DNA of 64,000 bases from Candidatus Saccharimonadota bacterium (lineage in GTDB: Bacteria > Patescibacteriota > Saccharimonadia > Saccharimonadales > UBA4665). Numbering within the stretch: position 1 is the first letter of the stretch; every line of letters begins with the position of its first letter. The notes below the pieces were generated by a model. It did not search any database and was not told the DNA's origin. It was given only the letters and a program-made list of their open reading frames with translations. The position numbers and the translations under genes were made by a program. Positions 50,517-59,587 of the stretch are shown in pieces. The stretch lies in contig JAQBRY010000001.1 in NCBI GenBank assembly GCA_028286245.1, positions 124,001 through 188,000 of the forward strand, given 5' to 3'.

Positions 50517-52049
50517 TCAGGCCTCAAGTTTGAGTCGAGTGATCAGCCAGTCGCGTGGCAGGATGCTCAAAAACCAGCCGGCGCGCGGCCCGGACTGTTT
50601 GCCAATGAGGGCTTGATAGAGCGTGGCGAATAGCTCTTTAGGGGCCATGCCAGTGCTATCCTTGAACTCATAAATGGCGTTGTGGAACCAGGAACCGTCG
50701 GCGTCGGTAGGCGCGTCGGTAATTTTGGCAGCCAGGTCGGCCATAAACTGCTTCTGCACATCATTAAACTGCGTCGGATCAACCGTGTCGCTGGGGGCAA
50801 ATCTGGCATCTTCTGGGGCCCGCTGCTCGAGCCAGGCCTCGATGTAGCTGAGTTCGTTGGCAATAATCTCGGCGTCGGCGTCAACAACGCTCGCGTATTC
50901 GGTGCGGCGAATAATCTCTAACGTTCGCGCCGTGTCTTTTAAGGCAGCCTGGTAACTGGCTACCAGCAGCGAAAACGGCACGCGGCTGACAGTTTTCTGC
51001 TCAATACCGCGGGTAGCAATGGCTAACAGTTGGTCTTCGCTTGGCGTGCGGTCTGTTTTGGCAGCCAGGGCGGCAAATTCATCAATGGTTTGAATAACGC
51101 TGTTAACCGGGTCAAAATACAGGCGCTTACTGGGAGGAGATCGCAGGATAAAGTAACGCAGCACCTCGGGAGGCATAATTTTTGCGCCCTCTATAGCGTC
51201 TAGGCCGGTGCCCTTACTGGCGCTCATCTTTTTATTGTCGCCCACCATGTTTATAAATTCATAGGGCACCGATATAGGCGCCTCGGCCTCAAAAATGTCC
51301 TTCATGAGGTGGACGCCGGTATCGTAGGAGCTGCCCTTAGTAACGTGGTCTTGGCCGGACGGCTCACACAAAACTTCTTGCAGCCACCAGCGAGCCGGCC
51401 AATCGAGACGCCAGTCAAGCTTAACCTCGCCTCTGTCGTAACCGGCAATCTGGAGACTTCCCTCTACGTCTCGGTACTGAACTGTTTTTGCATCGGTATC
51501 CATGCTCACAAAGGTACGGTTCTTGAGCCGGCCACGGTCCATAACCTGAATGGGCGTCCAGTGATCATCCAACTTGCGCCCGGAGACCTCCTCGAGGGTT
51601 TTACGGGCTTGCGGCACGCGCGTAAGCACGCGCTCTATTGCCGGGACAAACCAGCCGGAACGATACTTGGTATGGGAGCGAATAAACTCAACCTCAATGC
51701 TAAGCGCCGCGCAGGCTTTAATCATGCCATCCAGAAAAAAGTCAGCGTACGACTTGTTTGAGCCATCTGGTGCGGGAACATCACATAGTGGTAGGCCCAG
51801 GTATTGTTCAAAATCCGGAGACACATTGACCGGCACTTTTCTAAAAGCATCAAGATCATCTACAAAGTAAATGTGCCGGGCCTTACGGCCACGGCGACGC
51901 ACTTCGAGCATAATGGCGTCGGCCGTTACCAGCTCACGCATGTGCCCAAAATGGTAGGTCCCCGAAGGCGATCCGCCAGATTCAATCAAAATCTCACCGT
52001 CCGGGTGACGGGCTATTAAAGAATCTACAACTGCGTTAAGCCACTGCAT
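50517..52049 (-). CDS. lysS: Lysyl-tRNA synthetase, class I (archaeal type)
   Basis: 510-residue class I LysRS. The HIGH-like motif is SPSGTYHFGHMRE, with Ile-to-Phe change; the KMSKS-like motif is KKMSASKGTG. The Rossmann core and C-terminal alpha-helical domain fit the archaeal/spirochaete/alphaproteobacterial class I family and not the class II LysRS found in most bacteria. It charges tRNA-Lys. It follows greA by eight bases and is in one unit with it. No ribosome binding site is obvious. Confidence 0.94.
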   Translation of the reverse strand: MQWLNAVVDSLIARHPDGEILIESGGSPSGTYHFGHMRELVTADAIMLEVRRRGRKARHIYFVDDLDAFRKVPVNVSPDFEQYLGLPLCDVPAPDGSNKSYADFFLDGMIKACAALSIEVEFIRSHTKYRSGWFVPAIERVLTRVPQARKTLEEVSGRKLDDHWTPIQVMDRGRLKNRTFVSMDTDAKTVQYRDVEGSLQIAGYDRGEVKLDWRLDWPARWWLQEVLCEPSGQDHVTKGSSYDTGVHLMKDIFEAEAPISVPYEFINMVGDNKKMSASKGTGLDAIEGAKIMPPEVLRYFILRSPPSKRLYFDPVNSVIQTIDEFAALAAKTDRTPSEDQLLAIATRGIEQKTVSRVPFSLLVASYQAALKDTARTLEIIRRTEYASVVDADAEIIANELSYIEAWLEQRAPEDARFAPSDTVDPTQFNDVQKQFMADLAAKITDAPTDADGSWFHNAIYEFKDSTGMAPKELFATLYQALIGKQSGPRAGWFLSILPRDWLITRLKLEA

Positions 52050-52057
52050 GTGCGTAG

Positions 52058-52519
52058 CTAAGAAATATCGACGACTTTGTAAGTGGTAGTATCGGCGGGG
52101 GTCTTAATTTCTACACTTTCACCCTCTTTTTTGCCGAGCAATGCCTGGCCAATAGGTGATTCATCAGAAATCTTGCCGCTGAGCGGATCGGCTTCGACAG
52201 TGCCAACCACTTGGAACTCGCGTTCTTTGCCGTCTTGAGACTTCAGCTTAACGCTGGAGCCGAGTTGGACCTTGCTGTCACCAGTAGGCTTCTTAATGAT
52301 CTCAACGCTGGCCAAAATGGCTGCTAGTTCGCTAATGCGTGATTCGGTGCGCTCCTGCTCGGCCCGGGCTGTCTGGTACTCTGAGTTCTCGGCGAGGTCC
52401 CCCAGTTCACGGGCACTACGAATGGCCTCGGCGAGGTCGCCGCGCTTAGCCACCAGGCTGGCGTGTTCAGTCTGTAATTCATCTACGCCTGCTTGGGTTA
52501 AACGAAATTGTTTTTTCAT
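52058..52519 (-). CDS. greA: Transcription elongation factor GreA
   Basis: 153-residue protein that rescues backtracked RNA polymerase. The N-terminal coiled coil (VAKRGDLAEAIRSARELGDL, then AENSEYQTAREQE-like) and the C-terminal FKBP-like domain ending VEIKTPADTTTYKVVDIS are typical. Acidic tip residues of the coiled coil are present in the LGDLAENSEY loop. AAGGAGGAAATA precedes the ATG. Confidence 0.95.
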   Translation of the reverse strand: MKKQFRLTQAGVDELQTEHASLVAKRGDLAEAIRSARELGDLAENSEYQTARAEQERTESRISELAAILASVEIIKKPTGDSKVQLGSSVKLKSQDGKEREFQVVGTVEADPLSGKISDESPIGQALLGKKEGESVEIKTPADTTTYKVVDIS

Positions 52520-52606
52520 GTCGGTATTTCCTCCTTATCAAAAATATCGTCAAAAATATCGAGTTGTGTGTTACTGCCATTCCAGTTTCGCTGGTATTAT
52601 AGCAAA

Positions 52607-53869
52607 CTATTCTTCGGTATTACTTAAATTTTCTAACAATTGATCTTCTGAAACGTGTATTGATTCACTTTCGGTACGGCGCTTAAGCTCGTATGTCCCG
52701 GATGCTACCGTCTTATCACTGACTACGATACGGTACGGCATGCCCATCAATTCTGCATCGGCAAACTTCTGCCCGGGGCGAGCATCTCGGTCATCATATA
52801 GTACAGTAACCCCTTGTGCCGTCAAGTAGTTATACAAATTGTCTGCTTGCTGAATGGCCTGCTCACTGTCGCCAAGCCGAGCCAAATACACCTTAAACGG
52901 TGCGACGGCATCAGGCCACACCAAGCCGTTCTCATCAGAAAAGTGTTCGGCAATCATACCAACCAATCGGCTGACCCCAATTCCATAACACCCCATAATC
53001 AGCGGCTGCTGTTTACCATCAGCGTCGGTGTAATACATGCCTAGGGCGTCGGTATACTTACTCTCCAGATGAAAGGTATTGCCTACCTCCACACCCTTTT
53101 TCTCTACCAAATCAGCTTTGTTCAGGTTGAGCTTAGCCAAATTTTCATCACTATAAATTTCGTGGTTAATGGCGATGCGCTTGGCTTCGTCAACGTAAAT
53201 AGTATCCTCGCCAATGGGACTCAGCGTCTGGAACTCATCGCTAAAGCGGGGCGTAAAGATGCCGCCGTCGGCATAGGTCCGGTAAGTGCTGGCACCCAAC
53301 CCTAATCGCTTGTAGACCCGATGGTAGGCCTCGACGACCCTTTCGTACACTGCTTCATGCTCCTGCTGCGTCCTCGAAAAGGTATACATATCCTTCATGA
53401 CAAATTCACGGCCCCGGAGCAGCCCACTCTTGGCACGAAGCTCGTTACGGAACTTACTTTGTATCTGATAGACATAGATCGGGAAATCTTTATGAGAGGT
53501 AGCAAAGCCGCTTACGGCATCCACAATCGGCTCTTCGTGCGTTAAGCCCACGCCCAGTTCGGTGCCATTAGCCAGTTTGGTCTTAAACCAGTTATCAACT
53601 TTTTTATCATCCCAGCGATCCGTCTTTTCCCAAATATCGCGGGGCTGGAGCGTGGTCATCATAAGTTCCTGGCCACCAATGGCATTCATTTCGTCGCGGA
53701 CGATCTGTTTAATATTTTCCAGTACCCGTAACCCGAGTGGCATATAGGCATAGACGCCGGCCATTTCTTTGTGAATGTAGCCGGCCTGAATAAGCAGCTG
53801 AGCGTTCTTGGCAGTTTCGTCGGCTGGAACGTTTTTAGTTGTCTTAGTAAAAAGTAGTGATCGTCTCAT
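52607..53869 (-). CDS. proS: Prolyl-tRNA synthetase, short form without editing domain
   Basis: 420-residue class II ProRS. Motif 1 is in GYIHKEMAGVYAYMPLGLRV, motif 2 in QSKFRNELRAKSGLLRGREF, and motif 3 in GCYGIGVSRLVGMIAEHF. The editing insertion of about 180 residues between motifs 2 and 3 in the usual bacterial enzyme (about 570 residues) is missing, and the anticodon-binding domain (APFKVYLARLGD) follows directly. Misacylated Ala-tRNA-Pro would have to be cleared by another protein, if at all. 87 bases separate it from greA. Confidence 0.95.
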   Translation of the reverse strand: MRRSLLFTKTTKNVPADETAKNAQLLIQAGYIHKEMAGVYAYMPLGLRVLENIKQIVRDEMNAIGGQELMMTTLQPRDIWEKTDRWDDKKVDNWFKTKLANGTELGVGLTHEEPIVDAVSGFATSHKDFPIYVYQIQSKFRNELRAKSGLLRGREFVMKDMYTFSRTQQEHEAVYERVVEAYHRVYKRLGLGASTYRTYADGGIFTPRFSDEFQTLSPIGEDTIYVDEAKRIAINHEIYSDENLAKLNLNKADLVEKKGVEVGNTFHLESKYTDALGMYYTDADGKQQPLIMGCYGIGVSRLVGMIAEHFSDENGLVWPDAVAPFKVYLARLGDSEQAIQQADNLYNYLTAQGVTVLYDDRDARPGQKFADAELMGMPYRIVVSDKTVASGTYELKRRTESESIHVSEDQLLENLSNTEE

Positions 53870-53994
53870 GATGGGGTACCCTGTTTAGTCTGTTGGTATA
53901 TAAAATTATGCGCAAAAATAAATACGGCAGGTCGCCGGCATAGTAGTAGGAGTCAGTAACAGGTACGTCATGCCGTTATTGTACGCTATATTCG

Positions 53995-54801
53995 CTAATG
54001 GATAAACAGTAGATAGAAGGCGACGCTATTTTTGGCGGCATGGAGGGTCATGCAGGCCCAGAGACCACCGGTGCGCTCGCGCAGATATACCAGCGTCAGC
54101 GCCAGCGTAAAGGTATCAATAGCGGCAATCCAAAGCAGGCCGCCAGAAGCCGCGCCGGCCAAGTGAGCAGCCGCAAAGAGGGCGCTAGAGATAAGCCCAG
54201 CCACTACAATCGATAATTTTTTACGTAAACTGGTGTACAAGTAGCCCCTAACCATGATTTCTTCGGCAAAGGGCGGTAGTACCACCAAGCTGACAAAGGT
54301 GAGTATCAGTGGTAAGGCACCGCTGACATCATTAAAACCAACCGCCTGCTCTTGGTTTACATCCAGACCCGGTGACAGCAACTTGATGACAATAACCGCT
54401 ACATAAAAAATAATGTAGTAGGCCGGTAGTGCCAGCAGTCCGTAGCCGAGGTCACTCCATTTAGGCCGCCGCAGTCCGATTGCCTTGAGACTGGTTTTGA
54501 ACCATTTTAAAAAAGCAAAAATGCCGCCGACGGCCACCGCCTCTACTACCAGAATATAGCCAAACTGCAACGATGTGGAATTATTGATGAGATCAGAAAT
54601 ATTAGCACTGCTGCCGTACATTGCCGTTGCGTACAACGAGGCTAAGATGCCGCCGACAATCTGTGATACAAAGAAAATAAGCACCAGATACAGTACAGCC
54701 AGTGCCGGATGCCACGGTACGATAGCAATCTTGCGACGACTGGTTACTACCGTATCGCCGGGAACGGTTGGCGCAGCTTGGTGGTCCACGTCCCTATCCA
54801 T
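53995..54801 (-). CDS. CPBP family intramembrane metalloprotease
   Basis: 268-residue protein with about seven transmembrane segments. The CPBP (CAAX protease/bacteriocin-processing) motif EExxxR is at residues 180-185 (FAEEIMVRGYLYTSL), and His213 (FAAAHLAG) with a C-terminal LHAAKN give the other conserved positions. Members process membrane proteins or peptides; in some bacteria they mature bacteriocins or confer immunity. The ATG overlaps the rseP stop by eight bases, so the two intramembrane proteases are coupled. Confidence 0.9.
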   Translation of the reverse strand: MDRDVDHQAAPTVPGDTVVTSRRKIAIVPWHPALAVLYLVLIFFVSQIVGGILASLYATAMYGSSANISDLINNSTSLQFGYILVVEAVAVGGIFAFLKWFKTSLKAIGLRRPKWSDLGYGLLALPAYYIIFYVAVIVIKLLSPGLDVNQEQAVGFNDVSGALPLILTFVSLVVLPPFAEEIMVRGYLYTSLRKKLSIVVAGLISSALFAAAHLAGAASGGLLWIAAIDTFTLALTLVYLRERTGGLWACMTLHAAKNSVAFYLLFIH

Positions 54802-55981
54802 TACGGCGCACGTCGACCACTGTTATGACAATCATCAGCGTTATGAGGACTATAAAGCCAATGGCGTTAACGAGCTCTTCTGTTTTTGGCTTGAGCGGCT
54901 TTTTAAAGATGCCGCGGGCCACCAGGGTAATCCAGAGCTTACCGCCATCAAGCGCCGGTATTGGCAGAATATTCATAATAGCCAGCGTCAGGGAAATAAT
55001 TGCAATAATAAACAGTATGTACTGCAAACCGAAGCTACTGCCTATCTGCAAAACCAAAAAGATGCCATACGGACCGGATACCTGTTCGCTGGCCGAAGTT
55101 TGGCCGTGTACCCTGGCCTGCGAATTACCGGTTGCCGTGCCGGCAATAATACTGCCCAGACCACCCACGGCCTTGCCCAGGCCTTCAAACGTCAGCTTGG
55201 TCATCTGGGTGCTAAGGCCAACAGCCACCACTGGCGCCGACCAAGTTGAGCGTTGTAGCGTGATTTCGTTGGGGGCCATACCAAGGTAGCCCTTAGGGTC
55301 GTTGGTCTTCTGGCTGGCCACAACTGCTTTCTGGCTGCGAAGCTGTACGGTGGCCACGTGCACCTTGCCACCGCGCTCATACTTGATAGTAAAGGCAGAC
55401 CCGGCGTGGGTCTTGGTGGCGTTTTTGAGCGCCTGCGTAGTGGTAAAAGCAGTATTTACACAGCTGGCACTACCACAAGGTGCGCCCCTATAGGCAAGTA
55501 GCTTATCCTGGGCCTTTAAGCCGGCTTTGGCGGCGGGTGAATCCTTTTCTACAAAACCTACGTAGAGCTGTTGCTTACTGATCTTAGTATCACTGGCAAC
55601 CGTAAACTGATTATCAAGCAGCTTGGGCATACCAACGAGGGCTAAGAACGTGAGTAGCAGTAAGGCTATCAATAAGTTCATGGCAACACCGGCAGCCATA
55701 ATCTGGGTCTTTGCCCAAAGGCTGGCTGCGCCAAAACTACCCTTCTCGGTATCACTATCGTGCTCACCGTGCAGCCGCACAAAACCGCCAAGTGGCAGCA
55801 AATTAATAGTAAAGTCCCAGCCGCCCTTCATCTTTTTCTTAAATAAGCGCGGCGGAAAGAAAATACCGAACTCTTCAACTTTGACACCATTACGCCGGGC
55901 AGCAATAAAGTGCCCAAACTCGTGGACAACAATCAAGCCGATAAATAATACTATCCCAATTACTAACAATACTACTGACAT
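54794..55981 (-). CDS. rseP: Site-2 intramembrane metalloprotease RseP (M50)
   Basis: 395-residue site-2 protease. The zinc motif HEFGH is at residues 20-24 in the first membrane segment, a PDZ domain contains VEKDSPAAKAGLKAQDKLLA, and the second metal motif is MNILPIPALDGGKL near the C-terminus. Four transmembrane segments are predicted. Start at ATG 55981 is set by TATACT eight bases upstream; the in-frame start at 56017 overlaps the promoter. It may cleave anti-sigma factors or signal-peptide remnants. Confidence 0.94.
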   Translation of the reverse strand: MSVVLLVIGIVLFIGLIVVHEFGHFIAARRNGVKVEEFGIFFPPRLFKKKMKGGWDFTINLLPLGGFVRLHGEHDSDTEKGSFGAASLWAKTQIMAAGVAMNLLIALLLLTFLALVGMPKLLDNQFTVASDTKISKQQLYVGFVEKDSPAAKAGLKAQDKLLAYRGAPCGSASCVNTAFTTTQALKNATKTHAGSAFTIKYERGGKVHVATVQLRSQKAVVASQKTNDPKGYLGMAPNEITLQRSTWSAPVVAVGLSTQMTKLTFEGLGKAVGGLGSIIAGTATGNSQARVHGQTSASEQVSGPYGIFLVLQIGSSFGLQYILFIIAIISLTLAIMNILPIPALDGGKLWITLVARGIFKKPLKPKTEELVNAIGFIVLITLMIVITVVDVRRNG

Positions 55982-55989
55982 TCCCAGTA

Positions 55990-55995
55990 AGTATA
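55990..55995 (-). promoter_or_regulatory. -10 box of rseP, leaderless type
   Basis: TATACT on the minus strand, eight bases before ATG 55981. It rules out the longer frame to 56017. Confidence 0.45.
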
Positions 55996-56081
55996 TAGGG
56001 CATCCGCCCCACTTCAAAGGGATATGACTAAAAACGTAAGAATTATTTAAGATTTACTAAAAATATGCAGCCGGCTCTCAG

Positions 56082-56645
56082 CTAGAGGCTCATTACTTCG
56101 ACTTCTTTTGCCTTGGCAGCAGCTTCGACTTCGGCTCGTGTCTTGTTCATGGTCTCGTCGACTTGTTTTTCTATGCGTTTAGCGTCGTCTTCGCCGATTT
56201 CTTTGTCTTTTTTGGCCTTTCCAGTGGCATCGAGGGCATCATGGCGGGCATTACGAAGACGTACCATAGCCTCTTCTTGTTTTTGGCCAATTTGCTTGGC
56301 GATATCGCGGCGACGGTCTTCGGTAAGTGCCGGGATTGGCAGTCGAATCACGCGGCCGTCGTCGGTTGGATTAAGCCCGAGCTGTTGATTATTACGAATC
56401 GACGTTACGATTGCCTGCAGATTGCTTGGATCAAACGGTGAAATTTGGATCAGCTGGGCTTCTGGCGTGGTAATGGTTGCCAGCTGATTAAGCGGCGTCT
56501 GAACGCCGTAGGCTTCGGCAGTGACGCCATCAAGCATTGCCGCACTGGCTCGGCCAGTTCGGAGGCTTTTTAAATCACTCTGAAAATGTTCCAGGGCTTG
56601 CTGAAATTTAGTTTGGGCACTTGAGACAATTTGATCTGTATTCAT
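56082..56645 (-). CDS. frr: Ribosome recycling factor
   Basis: 187-residue RRF, which with EF-G splits post-termination ribosomes. Typical segments are FQSDLKSLRTGRASAAMLDG at the N-terminus, VTSIRNNQQLGLNPTDDGRV in the middle, and VQVRLRN-like VRLRNARHDA near the end. The order rpsB-tsf-...-frr on the same strand is a conserved neighbourhood, here without pyrH. Confidence 0.96.
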   Translation of the reverse strand: MNTDQIVSSAQTKFQQALEHFQSDLKSLRTGRASAAMLDGVTAEAYGVQTPLNQLATITTPEAQLIQISPFDPSNLQAIVTSIRNNQQLGLNPTDDGRVIRLPIPALTEDRRRDIAKQIGQKQEEAMVRLRNARHDALDATGKAKKDKEIGEDDAKRIEKQVDETMNKTRAEVEAAAKAKEVEVMSL

Positions 56646-56677
56646 AGCTCTATCTTAAAGCATTTTACTGGCAGCAC

Positions 56678-57370
56678 CTAGTAGTGCTTGCCTTTATTAC
56701 TATAGGTAGTCCTAAGAATACCTGACCGGCTGCCAGCTACGCCAAAGGCTGCCGATCCCGCAGATGCCTTTACTGAGCTCTTGTGACGGGTATGAGCTGT
56801 CGGGCAGACTTCCGGCTGCATCACCATCCGCGCCACACAAACCCCGCCATAACTTTCGAGATGCTGCCCGTATCGCACTTCTTTGCCACGATGCTTAACA
56901 CTAAACGGCACCGGGCAGTAGTAAACTTCACTGGAAATAGCAAAACCGCTCATGCCACGTACCGTCAGGTCACTGTGCATACGAAACCCCCTGGTAAGAG
57001 TTCCCAGCACCATTTCGTTTATTTCCAAGGACGCAGGTCTAGCACCTAGTCTTGAACCGTTGGCGCGAGTTTGTCCGCGCTCGGTGGCGCTCAGGAGCAG
57101 CTTGTACGGGTCTGCCAACTCTTCAATCCGAAGATCCTGCATGGAGCCGTGCAGATCTTTTGGCCGTAATAAATCCTCTAAATTCGTGCGCCTCTCCCAA
57201 GTTTGGTACATGGCGGTATCAAAATCAGTCTTTACAACTACTCCGTGGCCGCTGAGGTCCATTTCTTCTAATTTTTCGACAATATCAAGTACGACATCAG
57301 TTTCAAAAAATGGCATGTCTGCAAATTCATGCCGCGTTCCTACTGGTTCTGTTTCTGGGATGTTTGTCAT
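56678..57370 (-). CDS. Hypothetical protein
   Basis: Unrecognised protein of about 230 residues. The N-terminal half is charged and helical; the C-terminal half is Gly/Ser/Arg-rich with four Cys, ending in a basic, disordered tail. It has no signal peptide. I start at ATG 57370, about 50 bases after a promoter (57426-57455); the longer frame to 57448 reads through that promoter. Confidence 0.7.
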   Translation of the reverse strand: MTNIPETEPVGTRHEFADMPFFETDVVLDIVEKLEEMDLSGHGVVVKTDFDTAMYQTWERRTNLEDLLRPKDLHGSMQDLRIEELADPYKLLLSATERGQTRANGSRLGARPASLEINEMVLGTLTRGFRMHSDLTVRGMSGFAISSEVYYCPVPFSVKHRGKEVRYGQHLESYGGVCVARMVMQPEVCPTAHTRHKSSVKASAGSAAFGVAGSRSGILRTTYSNKGKHY

Positions 57371-57425
57371 AATACCTAACGATGATTTTAAGATTATTGG
57401 TAATGCCACCGTCTCTAATAAGTAT

Positions 57426-57455
57426 ATTATAACATTTAAACTATACATTATTCAA
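57426..57455 (-). promoter_or_regulatory. Promoter of the 56678-57370 gene
   Basis: TTGAAT, 18-base spacer, TATAAT on the minus strand, with a 5' leader of about 50 bases. Confidence 0.5.
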
Positions 57456-57534
57456 GCATAATCTATTAGAATTCTTACATCACAATCTAATCATACGCCT
57501 TATGCTTATGAAGCAACTAAAAAAGGAGTGCACC

Positions 57535-57675
57535 ATGGGAATGACAGACAAAATTATGGATAAACTAAACGGTCGCCACACGGGCAGTGGTTACACTATG
57601 GACGACGGCGTCCAGCACGAAAGTATGATGGCTAAAATGAAGCATTCATTCGGCCGTCTTCGGGGTCGCAACTAG
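57535..57675 (+). CDS. 46-residue small basic protein
   Basis: Short gene encoding MGMTDKIMDKLNGRHTGSG followed by a Met-rich middle and a basic C-terminal end (FGRLRGRN). AAAGGAG lies six bases before the ATG, and a strong terminator follows 31 bases after the stop, so this is very probably a real expressed unit. It contains eight Met among 46 residues and a central acidic patch. The function is unknown. It was too short for the ORF threshold used to call other genes. Confidence 0.75.
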   Translation: MGMTDKIMDKLNGRHTGSGYTMDDGVQHESMMAKMKHSFGRLRGRN

Positions 57676-57706
57676 CAATCGGACCGCGGTCGACCGCACC
57701 AACCGC

Positions 57707-57736
57707 AAAAAGAGCCGCTATCAAGCGGCTCTTTTT
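57707..57736 (+). terminator. Intrinsic terminator after the 46-residue gene
   Basis: Stem of 12 base pairs, AAAAAGAGCCGC / GCGGCTCTTTTT, loop TATCAA, ending in a T run on the plus strand (and A run giving U on the other strand). Confidence 0.92.
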
Positions 57737-57796
57737 CATCCAGGCTTGTAATAATCTACTTGCAGGTATTTACTATCTGCTATAGGAGGAATACGT

Positions 57797-58162
57797 ATGC
57801 CAGGAATAGAAACCGACCCACGAGCCCCAGAGCTTAGCATTGCCGATAAGTTACGTTGGTGCTTAAGCAATTTAGGCCAAAGAATCACCACTGTTGCCGT
57901 AAATCCGGCACAGCTTGACGCAAGCGTAGTAAGAGCCTGGGCTGACGGCAGCGTCCCCGCAGACAGCCAACCACGGGTCTCAATGCTCTACGACGCTGCA
58001 GCAAGAGTCAGCGAAGTGTATGACGAACAAACGGCACGCGCGTTCCTGCGCAGCTCCAATCCGGACGCAGACGACATGTCGTTATTAACTGTTATTGCTC
58101 AGAGCGGCCCAGAAGAAGCTAGGGTTATTGTTGATCATTCCCTTCGTGCCTTCTTAGACTAG
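57797..58162 (+). CDS. MbcA/ParS-like (Xre-family) protein, possible orphan antitoxin
   Basis: 121-residue protein resembling the HTH plus MbcA/ParS/Xre_N-type antitoxin-like domains: a helix-turn-helix candidate (SVVRAWADGSVPADSQPRVS) followed by EVYDEQTARAFLRSSNP and a C-terminal helix. In such proteins a paired RES or other toxin gene normally follows, but here the next gene is tsf on the opposite strand. AGGAGG sits before the ATG. The family call is moderate; it could equally be an orphan transcription regulator. Confidence 0.55.
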   Translation: MPGIETDPRAPELSIADKLRWCLSNLGQRITTVAVNPAQLDASVVRAWADGSVPADSQPRVSMLYDAAARVSEVYDEQTARAFLRSSNPDADDMSLLTVIAQSGPEEARVIVDHSLRAFLD

Positions 58163-58758
58163 TCGTCGCGTTCGCCGAGGGCGATGCGGGAGAACCGGCG
58201 CACAACGATGTTCTCGTTGAGGCGGGCATTGTGGTCCTTAACCAAGTCGCCAACAGTAATGTCGGGATTCTTGATGTAGGGCTGCTCAAGCAGGCAGCGC
58301 TCTGCAAAGTGCTTCTTAACCTGGCCTTCGACAATTTTGTCGACCATCTCGGCTGGCTTGCCGTCGGCAAGGGCTTTTTCGCTAAACTCTGCCTTAACCT
58401 TGGCAACTTCTTCGGCTGGAATGTCCTCAATGCTCACGTACAAAGGCGCGCTGGCAGCAATGTGCATAGCTACGTCCTTTAAAAGTGCGCCAAAGATTTC
58501 GCCGCGTGCCACAAAGTCGGTCTCGGAGTTGATTTCAACCACTACACCGATGCGGCCGTCGTGATTGTAGGTGCCAATCAGGCCTTCGCGGGCTTCGCGT
58601 TCGCCACGCTTGTCGGCCTTGGTGAGGCCCTTTTTGCGCATGGCTTCGAGGGCCGTGTCAAAGTCGCCGTTGTTTTCGTCGAGGGCTTTTTTAGCGTCGG
58701 TGAGCCCCACGCCGGTTAAGTCTTTTAGTCGCTTAATTGTTTCAATATCAACTGCCAT
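58159..58758 (-). CDS. tsf: Elongation factor Ts
   Basis: 199-residue nucleotide exchange factor for EF-Tu. The N-terminal UBA-like segment is IKRLKDLTGVGLTDAKKALD, followed by GRIGVVVEINSETDFVAR of the core domain and a second subdomain. It is short (usual about 290) because the second half of the core domain is reduced, as in many CPR and actinobacterial-like forms. AAGGAGA precedes the ATG. Co-transcribed after rpsB, 29 bases apart. Confidence 0.95.
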   Translation of the reverse strand: MAVDIETIKRLKDLTGVGLTDAKKALDENNGDFDTALEAMRKKGLTKADKRGEREAREGLIGTYNHDGRIGVVVEINSETDFVARGEIFGALLKDVAMHIAASAPLYVSIEDIPAEEVAKVKAEFSEKALADGKPAEMVDKIVEGQVKKHFAERCLLEQPYIKNPDITVGDLVKDHNARLNENIVVRRFSRIALGERDD

Positions 58759-58787
58759 GGAAGTCTCCTTATCTTTTGGTAGAGGGT

Positions 58788-59558
58788 TTATTCGCCGCTA
58801 TTAACAATAGGGGTTGGTGCAGCTTCAGCAGCTACTTCGGTCTTATCGGGTGTATCTTGGTTTTTCTTAGACTTGTTCTTGCCTTCGTTAACGGCGCTGG
58901 CAAAGTAATCAGCCATTAGCTGAATAGTTTTGATGGCGTCATCGTTGGCAGGAATCGGGTATTTAACCAGGCTGGGATCAGCGTTGGTGTCGGTAAGGGC
59001 TACAATCGGGATCTTCAGCTTAGTTGCTTCGCGGACAGCATTAACATCGTGGGTGATATCAATAATAACCACAGCGCCGGGACGGCTGTTCATTTCCTTG
59101 ATGCCACCGTACAGGCGGTTGAGTTCGTCGATTTCTTCCTGAAAACGCTGAACCTCAAGCTTGTTGTACTTGTTGGCCAGTTCGCCGTTGGCCATCTTGG
59201 TTTCGAGGTCAACCAGGTGCTTTACGCGGCCGCCGATGGTGTTCCAGTTAGTAATCATGCCGCCGAGCCAACGCTCAGTCACAAATGGCATGCCAGTGTC
59301 TTCGGCCAGCTTCTTGACGATGTCCTGAGCTTGGCGCTTAGTGCCTACAAACAAGATTTGCTTGCCGGCAGCTGCGGTGTCACTCAAGAAATGCAGTGCA
59401 GTCTCGAGGTTGGTAACCGTCTTAGTAAGATCAATGATGTGCGTACCATTCCGCTTGGAGTGGATGTACTGCGCCATCTTAGGGTGCCAGCGACTGGTCT
59501 TGTGACCAAAGTGCGCGCCGGCTTCTAATAGTTGTTTGATGTCGACTTCTGTCGCCAT
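58788..59558 (-). CDS. rpsB: 30S ribosomal protein uS2
   Basis: 256-residue uS2. Typical segments are LLEAGAHFGHKTSRWHPKMA, IHIIDLTKT-like HIIDLTKTVTNLE, RWLGGMITNWNTI, and GAVVIIDITHDVNAVREAT. The C-terminus has a lysine-rich and acidic extension. AAAGG precedes the ATG. A leader hairpin (59588-59618) upstream is a candidate autoregulatory element, as known for S2 in other bacteria. Confidence 0.97.
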   Translation of the reverse strand: MATEVDIKQLLEAGAHFGHKTSRWHPKMAQYIHSKRNGTHIIDLTKTVTNLETALHFLSDTAAAGKQILFVGTKRQAQDIVKKLAEDTGMPFVTERWLGGMITNWNTIGGRVKHLVDLETKMANGELANKYNKLEVQRFQEEIDELNRLYGGIKEMNSRPGAVVIIDITHDVNAVREATKLKIPIVALTDTNADPSLVKYPIPANDDAIKTIQLMADYFASAVNEGKNKSKKNQDTPDKTEVAAEAAPTPIVNSGE

Positions 59559-59587
59559 AATTTATGCCTTTCTCTTGATCTAGGGTG

